Assembly (NCBI RefSeq): GCF_036669915.1
Contig: NC_089321.1
Location: 7,246,663-7,310,662, forward strand
Direction: 5' to 3'
DNA length: 64,000 nucleotides
DNA from: Pocillopora verrucosa
Lineage: Eukaryota > Cnidaria > Anthozoa > Scleractinia > Pocilloporidae
Under the pieces are notes generated by a model. It searched no databases. It was given only the letters and a program-made list of their open reading frames with translations, and was not told where the DNA came from. Both the position numbers and the translations under genes were made by a program. Shown here piece after piece: positions 1 to 10,298 of the stretch. The first letter of the stretch is position 1; each line of letters begins with the position of its first letter.

Positions 1-1946
1 TTGAACAAGTTTTGTAAGAGAATGCAAAAACTTTGGACAGTTTGTTAAAGAATGGGAGAAAAAGGCTACAAACATTCATGGATAGCATTTGCTCACCTGA
101 AAAATTATGGGTTCCTGGTTCACATAAAGTGTGGAAGTAAGATGCAAAGTTCTAAGACTGGTTTGGCTCTTTTGAAATTTCTCTCCTATATAAATATTTT
201 TAACTTTGGAGATGAATCTCTCTGATGGACAGTACATGGTTTCCTTCATTACACTGTAAATTAAAACATAATTGTTTTAACCTTCAACAATCAGGAATCG
301 TTAATATGTATTGGTAACCTCTCTTTACTAAAACAATACAAACTAACAGATGATGAGAAAAAAAAAAATTGTCAGCATCAGGATTTTTATCTGAAGGGGT
401 GCACTGAGAGACAAAGAGAAGTATCGAGTTTTCATGTTCCTGGAGGCTAACATGTTCCTAGAGGTGTATGGAAATAAGATGCATGAGCCAGAATTAATTA
501 AGCATAGTCTACGCTGCATCTCATCGCTATCTTTTCTAACCAAAGTTTTTTCTCAACATCAAGAGAATAGTTCTTACCCTTCCTCAAGAGAAAAAGAAAA
601 CACTTGCAGTCTAGTGTGCAGAAGAAAGCCCACAGCCCATGATATGCTCCAAAATTATCCTAATGGCTTTAAAATTGTAAGGTATTATCTTGTGAACATA
701 GGGAGAGGTAAATTTTGCATCAGAAGTCACTTAGCACTTCAATCCAAGGACCCCTTCATTTTACCAAATTCTCTTCATTATCAATTTAAGTTAATTTAAG
801 AAAGATAACACCATTGAAACTGAAAATATCATCAATTTTGAGGGTTGAAAAAACTAAGTTATAAAGTTGTTCTTGGAGAGTACACTGAACATACTATATA
901 ATTATGTGTTATTGATCAAGTGTGAGGTCAAGATAGCTTGAAATTTGCTGAGTTTTTTTTAAAAACTTTTTTTATAGAGTTAGACTAAGTCAAGGTTCAT
1001 AAAACAATGACGCTAATATCAAGCCATCTTTACCAAAAAAAAGCTTGGTCAATAAAGGATTTATTTCAGAGCAAAAAGATTTTGCATTTAATTTTTAAGT
1101 TCATTAAGCATCAAGAATGACTTGCTTATTTCGAGAGAAGGGAAAGACAGCCAACTGTTTTGTAGTTCAATAAACCCATGGGAGTCTTTTTCCTTTTCTT
1201 TATTTTGACTGTCTTCAACCACTTTTTGCAACTCTATCAGTAACACTGCCCCATAATTACGAACCTTTTTGTAAGTTTTCTCCAAGGAATATCCTATCTA
1301 GCACGGGACCAAAGCAAGCAATCAAGAGCAGACAAGATGGGCCCATCTTGTCCACTCAGGTAGCTAAACAGATCACAGGATTCGCTTCATATTGCCCATG
1401 GGTACTGCCAGTGATGTTATAATAGTGATAATATGTAATACTATTCTGTCAAATAAAGTGACTCACAGAGAGACACACAAGTGGGATTTTCTAGCCATTT
1501 TGTTTGATTCTTTGTAATCTCTATTATCACTGGAAGGAAACATAACGTGTATTAAGGCCGTGCCCTTCCATAATTAAAACAATAAAACTACTTAGTGCAA
1601 CCAAATGATCGGTATTAAGGAAGGTTCTTTGGTTAATCCTGATCAGTAATTAGGGGAGAGCCTCTTAACACTCTCCTTAAGAGTATAATAGGTGTCACAC
1701 TTAACCTCCGACATTACTCAATATTTGTTTACACTAAAAAAGGCACTAATCCTGCTAAGACCATCGTTTTTTTTTTTGCCTGGATTAGCTCCATAATTTG
1801 TTTTGAAAAACATTTTTGTTTTGCATTGCGTGACGTACGATATATAATATAGTAGCAATAGCACTTGTTTTGACACTTCGATCATTGTTTAGTAACAAAT
1901 CCAAATAAAAAGTGAAGTTTTCAAAATTTGATAAAACATCACTTAC
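1..1946. other. Non-coding stretch, probably first intron of the DIPK2-like gene
   Basis: I see no convincing exon here. The DIPK2-like gene on the minus strand starts at 2413 and its exon 1 donor is at 1946/1945, so this AT-rich stretch should be its intron 1, with later exons beyond the left edge of the window. The only structured content is an interspersed repeat at about 1029-1448, listed separately. The short open frames at 343-799 show no recognisable domain. Confidence 0.5.
1029..1448 (-). repeat. Diverged interspersed repeat, copy 1
   Basis: Reverse-complemented, this segment aligns by eye with 53682-54022. Shared landmarks in order are ATCACTGGCAG, CAATATGAAG.GAATCCTG, a short palindrome around CAAGATGGGCC, GAGTTGCAAAAAG, CTCCCATGGGTTTATTG-type text and an AAGCTTGGTCAATA end. 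Both copies contain a similar short open frame (residues like LQK..ED...K....SHGF), so it is an old element that may once have been transcribed. No terminal inverted repeats are obvious. The class is unknown. Confidence 0.6.
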
Positions 1947-2413
1947 CTCTCTATTGATGAAAGATTAAGGAACGGTTTCCGAACTACATCATTTTCGCAT
2001 GGAGCATTTACCGTTCCCACCATGCTACACAATTCATTATCAAGCTTGTGGAACTCGCTGATATTTCCTAAATGCTTGATCGAAATTCTGTCTTTATTCA
2101 ATATACCAAGAGCTTTTGGTTTCCACTTATCTCCCAATGAAGCCCTCTTTTTACGGCGTAACCGTACAGTATTGTGTATAACACCTTCACAGATAGATTC
2201 ATTGCGACCAAAACAGACAGGGCAATGGCCTACTCCGAGTGATTCTGGCGTTACAATCACGTCTTTTATTTCGTATTCACATCCGACATCAATCGGCAAA
2301 TTTGATTTGATCATCGGTTCAAGGAGAAGATAGGCAAACATCAACAGCACAACGGCAAAAACGGCAACGCGCCATCGCCTTGGTACAAAATAACAAATAT
2401 TTGAACCAGACAT
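1947..2413 (-). CDS. DIPK2A/B-like divergent protein kinase, first exon (partial gene)
   Basis: ATG at 2413 opens 155 codons plus two bases, ending at a consensus donor (AGAG|GTAAGT in minus sense, donor bases 1946-1945). The protein starts with a short basic cytosolic tail and a hydrophobic signal anchor at residues 16-31. A CPVCFG motif follows at 64-69, then the spacing KHLG..SEF..LDNELC....... C near 112-139. This cysteine and leucine pattern matches the N-terminal luminal part of the DIPK2 (FAM69/PIP49-related) family, type II membrane or secreted proteins of the ER-Golgi with a divergent kinase fold. The catalytic part is not in the window: no downstream exon is visible in 1-1946. It is divergently arranged with the SH3BP5-like gene. 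The family call is from remembered motifs, with moderate certainty. Confidence 0.72.
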
Positions 2414-2809
2414 TATCGGAGGTCATGTCGATCAGCTGAGTTGAATCATTAGCTGTGGACTCCAAAAGGCCAGCTTTGAAAAGTGTCACCTTGTGTGATT
2501 TTTAACATTGCTCCCATTTCAGTCCTTCCCAAATATTCTGCTAGATTCTGTTAAAGTAATTAAATCTTCAGAAACAATAATTGACGTTTTGAAGTGGAAA
2601 ATAATTTCGGCGGCAGAAAACGTGTTCTCAAGAAAGCCAACTGCCGACCATATTGCTAACAAGGAGCCAAAAGGAGCCTGGGCTCGAGATTGAGGCCTCA
2701 TCAAAATACACCTGTTTTGATCTGCTCCTGGTGTGAGTCACCGCTTATTTCTGCCCGTTTCAAACATAACCTATTTACACCGCTGTTTTTCATTATGTCG
2801 CCCTAGAAT
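2414..2809. promoter_or_regulatory. Divergent (bidirectional) promoter region, DIPK2-like / SH3BP5-like
   Basis: Only 396 bp separate the start codons of two head-to-head genes, so both promoters and both 5' UTRs must lie here unless upstream non-coding exons exist. No TATA box is evident close to either start. An open frame at 2508-2693 on both strands has no recognisable content and I treat it as chance. Confidence 0.5.
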
Positions 2810-5800
2810 ATGGCTTCAGGTGCCTCGCAGACCTATACAGAAAGTAAAGTGCAATTTCGTAGCGCTGATGGCGATGCTGAAGACGAGGAAGACAGTGAAG
2901 ATGTCTTAGATCCCCGAGTGAAGGTAGACAGTTTCTAGACACGTACGGTCAGTTGTTTATCTTAAATGATTACAACACCCTAAAATTTACCGTTGTACAC
3001 ATTAATATTTATCTTTTAGTTTTGACTGCCTGGAAAACTACCACAGTAACAGTGTTTCTTTATTACCTACACATGTTTTTCAATTCTAATGTGTTCGAGT
3101 TTTTTTCGTGATATTTAAACAGGGGGAGTTAGAGCGATTGAACTCTTCGACCGCAGAAATCAATCGTCTGGAACACGATCTTGAGGTAAGAATATGTATA
3201 TTAATATCATAACGTGCAGCTTAACGATTAAAATAGTTGTATAAATGCTTGCGTTTATCTTTGATGTACTAGATAGATGCAGACTTACATTTATGCAGAC
3301 GTTGATTCTGAAGGTCGATCGAGCCAAATGTTTCTTTAACGATATTGATTACAATAATTTCATATTGAAGATGTCCATTCCAAATGTCACGAGCTTGAAC
3401 TAGTGTGTATTGTAAAACGTATTCAGCATTGAAGTTGAGGGCTAGCCCTCCGGCCTTTAGCCCACTGGCATTTATTCCGAATCTTTTGCGAATTGGGCTA
3501 CATACCAGGGATTTGACTGTATTTGTGGTAAAATATCGAACATCAGAAGTTTCCTAATTATTTGTTATATTGAAGTTGGTTTGGTTACTGTCAAGGACTC
3601 GGTTAAAATTCCGTTGATGAAATGATGATACATACATACATACATATACTTTATTTATACTCGAAATTCAGTGTAGCTGTAGAGCTAATATCTTCGAGAA
3701 AATAAGCTAAAATAAAATAAAATATGCTATATTACAATTCCAATATTATTTATAAACTATATAAAACATTATGCATGCAGAGGAAAATATAACTTGTGGA
3801 AAAGCTTCATATCTGAGGATCTCCTGCTTGAATTCTTGAAAATTTAATGTTTTTCAAGTGTCTGGGAGAGAGTTCCATAATAATAAGCTGTGGTAATGCA
3901 GGCCATGTGTATAAGGGGCATACTTTATTTATTAGTTACCCTACAACTTCATGTTAATGGTCTTCTTTTTTTTTTCGGTATCAAATATTATTCCTTTTTG
4001 GGTTGGAAAATGGGCTGTCACAATAGTGAGAGCACTTAGCCTCTCACCTGCACAGCAGTCAGGGTTCAATTCCTGCTCATGGCATCAATCAAATGTGGTT
4101 GATTGTTGTTTTTGTTAGTTCTCATCCTTGCTCCTAGGACTTTTTTTCAATATACTCATCTTTTCTTCCCTCCATAAAGACTAACACTCAAAATTCCAAA
4201 TTCAACCTGAAGAGCTGCTCCATGGAAGGGCCACTACTTATCAACAATTCCAATTGATTTGTATCATTTATTTTTGCCTTTTTTTTTTTTTTTTAATATT
4301 CAGGAGCTTCAAGCAACATTCAGACAGACACTGACAGAGTCAGCATATGTTCTGAAAAGCCAAGCCACCTTTCTTGGATCAAAATGTATAGATCGAGCAC
4401 GGCCATATTATAATGCAGTACTGAAAGCAAAACAGGTTTGAACTTTTTGACTCTTAAGTACAATCATTAAACCTGAATATTTTATGTGATCTGTAGTAAT
4501 TATATTGGAATAGGTAACAGCATGATTTCGAGTACACAATTTCAAGTGCAACAAAATTGCATGCGCCTGTAGGGTAAGTGCAATTTGTAGTCTTTGAAAA
4601 ATTACAAGTGCTTATTTACACCAAATTGCATGAGAAATCATGTCATTAACTGTTAATAATTTACATGAAAAACAGACAAAATTTCATCAGCGTGTGCGCC
4701 GTTTGTAATTTTCACTCATGTGACAACTTTGCACTTGTGTCACACTAAAAGGACACTAATTTCCTGCCAATCAGATGTGCATAATTTGTTCATGTATATT
4801 ATTACAGTCAGTTAACATATGGCATGGACAAGGGTTTCTTCTCTTGTGTAGCTGCCACACATCTCCATGTCAGTAAGACAATAAGTTTAAATGTCCACTT
4901 AACCCTCAAACTTCCAAGATCTGATTGCCAATTCTCCCATCTAACTAACAAACATTTCTTCTTAATTGGTTATGAGAATTGAGTGTTAGATCAAGATAAC
5001 TTCTACCTGATATGTTTGAGTATTCTCTTTACCTGATTTTTGGATAATGTATGAATAATTATTACAAGGAGAAGTTACATGCTAATTAGTTATAGGAGTT
5101 AAAGGGTCTAATTACAATTCAAGAACTTGCTTGAGGAATTTTCCAGATTGAAACCCAAGCGTAAAGTACCCAGGCCAAATGAAAAAACAATTTTTTCTAA
5201 GTATAATCTATGTATTATTTAATGGTTTTGTATTCAGAGTAAGACAACTTCGTCTTTCTTTTATTAGTCACAGATTGAAACTCAGAAAGCTGCACTTAAA
5301 TATGAGAGGGCCTGTAGCTCACATCAAGCAGCCAAGAAAATGCTGTCCATAGCAGAACAGAAACTTGTCTCCACATCTAAGGAGCATAAAGTTCTGGACC
5401 CAACATGGCAAGAAATGTTAAATCAAGCTGTTCTAAAGGTTGGGGGTCCTGTATAAAATTTGTCTTTTGTTTTACCTGTGAGTAAAGATTTTTTTTTTGC
5501 AAGATTACTCTAAAAAAGATCCAATTAAGTCCATTGAGACAAACTTTTTGCATACTACTTAGATAGGAAGTTGATATGTGATGCTTATGCACAAGGATAG
5601 TATCTATGAAGATGGTGAATTTTTACACCTACATTTTAGGTGAAAGAAGATGTTATTCAGTGACCAACATAATCATACTGAGAGAACTTTTAGTGTTCGC
5701 AACTGGTGCACACTCATATGACACAGAGAATAACAACTTTCTACATTGAGCTCAAAATTTGTCAATTTCATGAAACTACTAACCTTTTTGATCTGAGTAG

Positions 5801-8302
5801 TGTATTGGGTGCTTGTTACATATGAACCTGGTCATTGCCTTCACTGCAGTTCACCATCAATTATTTATTAGCTCACTCATAGACCACTAGAATTTAAATC
5901 AGAAGGTCTGGGTTTCTAACCTTACATGATGGAGAGTTTCAATCATTTCTCTTCTATTATGGTAGGTTATGGAGTCTGATAAAGAGCGAGCTTTGAGTGA
6001 AAAAGAACATCTTGAGACAGCACAAGCTTTCAGTGAAGCTGGGAGAAAAGTGACAGAATTAAAATCAAAGCTGAATTCTGCTATCAACAAGTCAAGGTAT
6101 ACAATTATTATCATGATCTTCACAAACATGAACTTCTGTTAGATACTGTCAGTTTTAGCCCTTTAACTTCCATGAGTGACCAAGAAAGAATTTCTCCTTA
6201 CAGTATCAATACAAAATGAACTAGCTAAGTGATGAGAATATAGAAAAATATCAATTTTGGGATATTCAGTTGATCCAATACTAAATTCTCTGAACTTCTG
6301 GTAACATTATAAGAATTGTATGGTTGATAGTAAGGAGGATTACAAATTTGATCTGGGAATTAAAGGATTAAACCCAGAAGTAACAGTTGATTTAGGTGAT
6401 CATTGAGATGAGAGGAATTCTGTTAAGGATTATTTTTCAGTATTAGGGACTGATGTCTTGACAACTTGAGCTAAAGTCTACTGTCATGGTTAGAGACTAT
6501 CAGTAGCAATGATTGTAATGATGACCTTCGCATGAAGTTGTTGAAATGTCAGGCACTTTCACTGATATTAGTACCTTTTAGTACCTGATCTACCTATAGC
6601 AATTTCTCTGTAAAACCAGACTAATTTTTTCCTCTCTTCACTTCTAGGCCATATTTTGATTTGAAGATGAAGTATGATCAAATATTAGAGGTACTTGAAT
6701 TAACTGTAAACATTCCTTGCAAATAAAACCGGATTAGTAATGAATTTCACTCACATGTAACATGATAGTTCGTAGCATTTTTGTCCCTTTGAGTAACATC
6801 ACCTATCACCATCACCCTGTACTTTAATACATGTATATCTGTCCAGAAACTGTCTGGAAACTGAATAATGTTTCCAATGTTCACTTGATGTAATGAGACA
6901 CTAATGATAGCAGTGGTGTAACCTTTCAAAATGTTGACTTGCTACTTTTGCTTTAAGTTATCTCTGAAGTTAGCTTACTAATCTGAGATTACAGCAACGA
7001 TTTGTGCAGGGTGTAACAAAATTAAAGGGGAAATTCAGAGCCACCCATAAATTATCAAATAGAAATAATTTACTTTGTTTTTGTGCTGCAAATTATTTGT
7101 TCAGGAATGTTTTGGGAATTTCACGTACATGTTATGTACATCCCAGCTCTTATCAGCTTGTAACAAATCAAATAAATTGTCCACCCTTTTATGATTTAGC
7201 CAAATTTATTTGTATTAATAGTTGTTCTTCTCACTAGGCACACAAGCATCAAGTTGAAATCACACAAGCAAGTCTTCAGGAGGCAAAACAAAAATACTCA
7301 GTTGCCCTGAAGAACTTAGAAGGCATCAGTGAAGAAATCCATGAAATGAGACGCAGCAGAGAGAGCCTAGATGCCCTTTTACTTGAGCGAGAGGAGGGGG
7401 TTGGGGCAGAGTCCCCTGATGACACAGATTTAACAAACTTGGAAGGTGGGACTATGCTGCAAATAAAACCATCTTATGGGTTCAAGATAGCAATAGTTTC
7501 GTCCACAAAAGAGGCAGAACTTGAAAACAGTGGGTTGATTGTGGGCGAGCGAGATGGTGACCCAGAGGGTTGTAACTCTCTTGATGAACAGAAGGGGAGT
7601 AAAAAGCTTCAAGAATCATTTACCAAGGACATCAGTGAATCTGAGGTGTCTGTTGTATGCCAAGGTGAAAATAGTCCAACAGGCTCTTCTGAGGATGTTA
7701 AAAAGGGAGGAAACATGGAAAAACATTTCTCTAATTGCGATTCCAAACCTTCAGTACTAGATGAAAAATGGACTGTTGTACAAGTTGATAGTTGTGCGAG
7801 TGCATCTCAGGACACAATGGAAGCAAGTGAGTTTTCTGATAAAAAAGAAGTTGAAAGTGGTTTAGAGGTACAGGTTGTGGCTGACCAAGGTAGCAGAAGG
7901 AGTGATGATGAAAAATGTTTTAAGGCATTGACAAATCAACAGTTTGATTTTGAGAATCAGAACTTGAATAAGGAGATGAATAAAGATGATCAGGAAAGCC
8001 AGGTACATGAAGAAGCTACACAAGAATCAGCTTCCACATTGCAAGACCTCAAGTTAAGGAAGGCTACAGAGAATACATATGATGTAGATAATTCTATCAA
8101 ATCTGCAGAAGGATGTGAAAGTAACAGTACATCAGCAAGACAAGGAAATATTGAAAGCAAAACTTCATCAGAAGTGCAAGGTCCAGTCAGTGAGGAAGAC
8201 TCTGTAGATGTTACTAAGAATGGGCAAACTGATTATGAAAGTGAAGTTGTTAATAAAGAGGTTTCCAATGATAATAGCCACATGGATTTGGATGTGATGT
8301 AA
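2810..8302 (+). CDS. SH3BP5: SH3BP5-like (Sab/REI-1 family) Rab11 guanine-nucleotide exchange factor
   Basis: Seven coding exons join in frame: 2810-2923, 3123-3185, 4304-4435, 5268-5438, 5966-6096, 6648-6690 and 7238-8302, each with GT/AG borders, giving 572 residues. Residues 30-260 align almost without gaps to the SH3BP5 coiled-coil: GELERLNSSTAEINRLE, RPYY, WQEMLNQA, AINKSRPYFDLK and ALKNLEGISEEIHEMRR are diagnostic. In the family this long, bent coiled-coil catalyses GDP release from Rab11 on recycling endosomes; vertebrate Sab also docks JNK at mitochondria. The start sits before an acidic leader (DEEDSEDVLDPR) as in relatives. The C-terminal 310 residues, all in the last exon, are acidic, serine-rich and apparently disordered, much longer than I expect from vertebrates and without a domain I recognise. 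Introns hold LINE, SINE and MITE debris. Confidence 0.93.
3630..3915 (-). mobile_element. Degenerate non-LTR (LINE) 3' end
   Basis: In minus sense about 3910-3780 reads with stops as ...HSLLLWNSLP...FQEFKQEILRY, the C-terminal signature common to CR1/Jockey/RTE-type reverse-transcriptase ORFs. A short 3' UTR follows, containing AATAAAG and ending in a simple (ATGT)n tail at 3630-3650. It is 5' truncated and carries at least one stop, so it is dead. It lies in SH3BP5 intron 2. Confidence 0.6.
4009..4240 (+). mobile_element. tRNA-derived SINE
   Basis: The sequence has an A-box-like stretch (AGTGAGAGCACT) followed about 40 bp later by a canonical B box (GGTTCAATTCC), that is, a degenerate internal RNA polymerase III promoter. 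A non-tRNA tail with CTCATCCTTGCTCC then runs towards an oligo-T-rich region. The cloverleaf is broken, so it is a SINE rather than a tRNA gene. It lies in intron 2 of the SH3BP5-like gene, in sense orientation. Confidence 0.6.
4510..4760. repeat. Probable short dispersed repeat
   Basis: This stretch is built from recurring GTGCAATTTG / CAAATTGCA / CACTTGT words in both orientations, which gives it an imperfect internal inverted structure. I believe this is a dispersed repeat, but there is no second full copy in the window to prove it. Confidence 0.3.
4899..5108. repeat. Short non-autonomous element with AACCCT...AAAGGGT ends, copy 1
   Basis: It begins TTAACCCTCAAACTTCC and ends AGGAGTTAAAGGGT, short inverted ends typical of a MITE. 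Internally AAGATCTGATTG, GTGTTAGATCAAGAT and TGATATGTTTGAGTATTCTC also occur in the same order at 8545-8757. It lies in intron 3 of the SH3BP5-like gene. Confidence 0.6.
6155..6372. repeat. Short non-autonomous element with CCCTTTAAC...AAAGGATTAA ends
   Basis: About 218 bp, starting TAGCCCTTTAACTTCC and ending TTAAAGGATTAAAC, with internal GAGTGACCAAG and AATTTCTCCTTAC. Its interior differs from the 4899 and 8545 copies, but the ends are alike, suggesting a related family mobilised by the same transposase. It lies in SH3BP5 intron 5. Confidence 0.5.
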
Positions 8303-8544
8303 GAACCAGATAATTGAGCTCAATACAATTTGGTGAGGAAGATAAGTAAGACTGTTCAAAATTTGACAACTTACCAAATGCGATTAAAGCATGTTTAAAG
8401 CAAAGGGCTCTTTTAAAATGATTTTACATGTTATTTGGATGGCAAAGGCAATTTAGTTTGAGATTCTTTGCTCTAAGTTAAGCTTAACACTTAAATTGAT
8501 TTGTTCAGCTTGCTGCCAAGGCATTTAATTTAGTAAATTCAGTA

Positions 8545-8757
8545 TTAACCCTGTAACTCCCAAGATCTGATTGTCAATTCTTCTTTCCAGCTGTAACACA
8601 TTTCCTTGTAAATAAGTAGCAACAAGAATTTGGTGTTAGATCAAGATGACAACTTCTACATGATATGTTTGAGTATTCTCATTAGCTTTTTACTGGATCA
8701 TGTATGGATGTTACAGGGAGAAATTAGATGTTAATCACTTCTGCAAACTAAAGGTTT
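8545..8757. repeat. Short non-autonomous element, copy 2 of the 4899 family
   Basis: It shares TTAACCCT..AACT.CCAAGATCTGATTG, GTGTTAGATCAAGAT and ACATGATATGTTTGAGTATTCTC with 4899-5108. Its right end merges with the tandem duplication that begins near 8745. Confidence 0.6.
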
Positions 8758-9510
8758 CAGGATCATTCTAAATGTGTTTTGGTTTGCACAACAACACTCA
8801 GTCACCTGAAGACAGCTCGTATTACATTTTAGTATTTTTAGAAATGCAGAAAGTTGACAACTACCTTTGCAGTGCAATACATAATTTTGATCATCTCTTT
8901 GTAACTCATTCATGAAAGGTCAAATCCACATTAACTGTTTTTTCTCCTAATATTTATTCAAAGACCAGAAAGTCTTTCTTAAGTGGTATTTTAAAACTTT
9001 ATAACTTGAGTCCCTTTTTTTGTAGATATTTATTAATATATATTTAACATGTAACTTAGTGTACTTGGGCATGCTATGGGTGAGGAACCATTTTAAGACT
9101 GATGTGGGTGATTTAATTACATATACATAAACTAAAGGTTTCAGGATCATTCTAAATGTGTTTTGGTTTGCACAACAACACTCAGTCACCTGAAGACAGC
9201 TCGTATTACATTTTAGTATTTTTAGAAATGCAGAAAGTTGACAACTACCTTTGCAGTGCAATACATAATTTTGATCATCTCTTTGTAACTCATTCATGAA
9301 AGGTCAAATCTACATTAACTGTTTTTTCTCCTAATATTTATTCAAAGACCAGAAAGTCTTTCTTAAGTGGTATTTTAAAACTTTATAACTTGAGTCCCTT
9401 TTTTTGTAGATATTTATTAATATATATTTAACATGTAACTTAGTGTACTTGGGCATGCTATGGGTGAGGAACCATTTTAAGACTGATGTGGGTGATTTAA
9501 TTACATATAA
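8745..9510. repeat. Direct tandem duplication, 384 bp unit, two copies
   Basis: The segment starting AAACTAAAGGTTTCAGG near 8745 repeats with a 384 bp offset near 9129 and runs to about 9510. The copies are nearly identical; the only difference I noticed inside the unit is CCACATT versus CTACATT near 8929 and 9313. Two identical short minus-strand open frames are a by-product of the duplication. Confidence 0.9.
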
Positions 9511-10237
9511 AGCCAGGCACTAGCTTTACTGCATGCAAGAAGAAGACATATTTCACAAGGTCTGGGCAAATGCAATAGAAGGATGTAGAGTTCCCTCTGT
9601 AGACAGCAAGGGCATGTTTTTTTTTTAACTGCAAAGATAATATATTTTAAACTTTTTTTTTTCCAACATGATTGGTTTCTGGAGACAACTGCATCGGCTT
9701 TAAGTTAAGCAAATATTTATATTTATTGTAAGTTGACAAAGGAAGTCACTAATTGCATCTAAAAGTTGAGATATCAGTTAGCAAATCAACGTTGAAAATG
9801 TTGTACAACGTGAAAAGACTGTAAGTTAAAATAGTTAGTGGAAGTTAGAACAGTCTTAATTAATGAGAAGGTTCTTATCAGCAAAGCTTGGTATAAGCTG
9901 CTTTTACTTAGTTAAACATCATAATAAACAGAAAGTGTTCTTCAAACTGTCCAATATTTCTTTCACTTAACAGAAATACACCAGTTGGATTTTGGGGTTA
10001 TATGCTAATTTTTTGCACATATCATTCATCTCTGACTCCACTTTTACAGTTTTATTGAACGAAAGGCCCTTTGAGAGTACTCACAAACCTTTCCAATTTT
10101 TGGATATTGTCCATTCAAGGCAGACCACTAACAGTTTTCTGTGAATATGTTCAGAGACTCGCGCTTTTAAAACAACTTTATTTAACAGATCAGTGAAAAC
10201 AATTTATAGTTAACAAACTGCAAAAACAACTTGAAGT

Positions 10238-10243
10238 TTTATT
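10238..10243 (-). terminator. Candidate polyadenylation signal of the cyclophilin gene
   Basis: AATAAA in minus sense, about 56 bp past the stop codon at 10299. A second AATAAA lies near 10177-10182. Confidence 0.45.
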
Positions 10244-10298
10244 TCCTGATCTCTACCATTTTACAGTTTACATGTTCAGCAGATCAAAGGTGGTTGTT

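Larger units (their letters stand above)
8303..10298. other. Intergenic region between convergent SH3BP5-like and cyclophilin genes
   Basis: No gene is seen. It contains the SH3BP5-like 3' UTR, a MITE at 8545-8757, a tandem duplication at 8745-9510, and then AT-rich sequence with oligo-T runs up to the cyclophilin 3' UTR. Confidence 0.6.

Noticed and set aside
1088-1285. Small minus-strand ORF of 65 codons
   Set aside because: Part of the diverged repeat shared with 53682-54022; not a gene.
8731-9297. Two identical short minus-strand proteins starting MNELQRDDQNY
   Set aside because: Produced by the 384 bp tandem duplication; no family resemblance.
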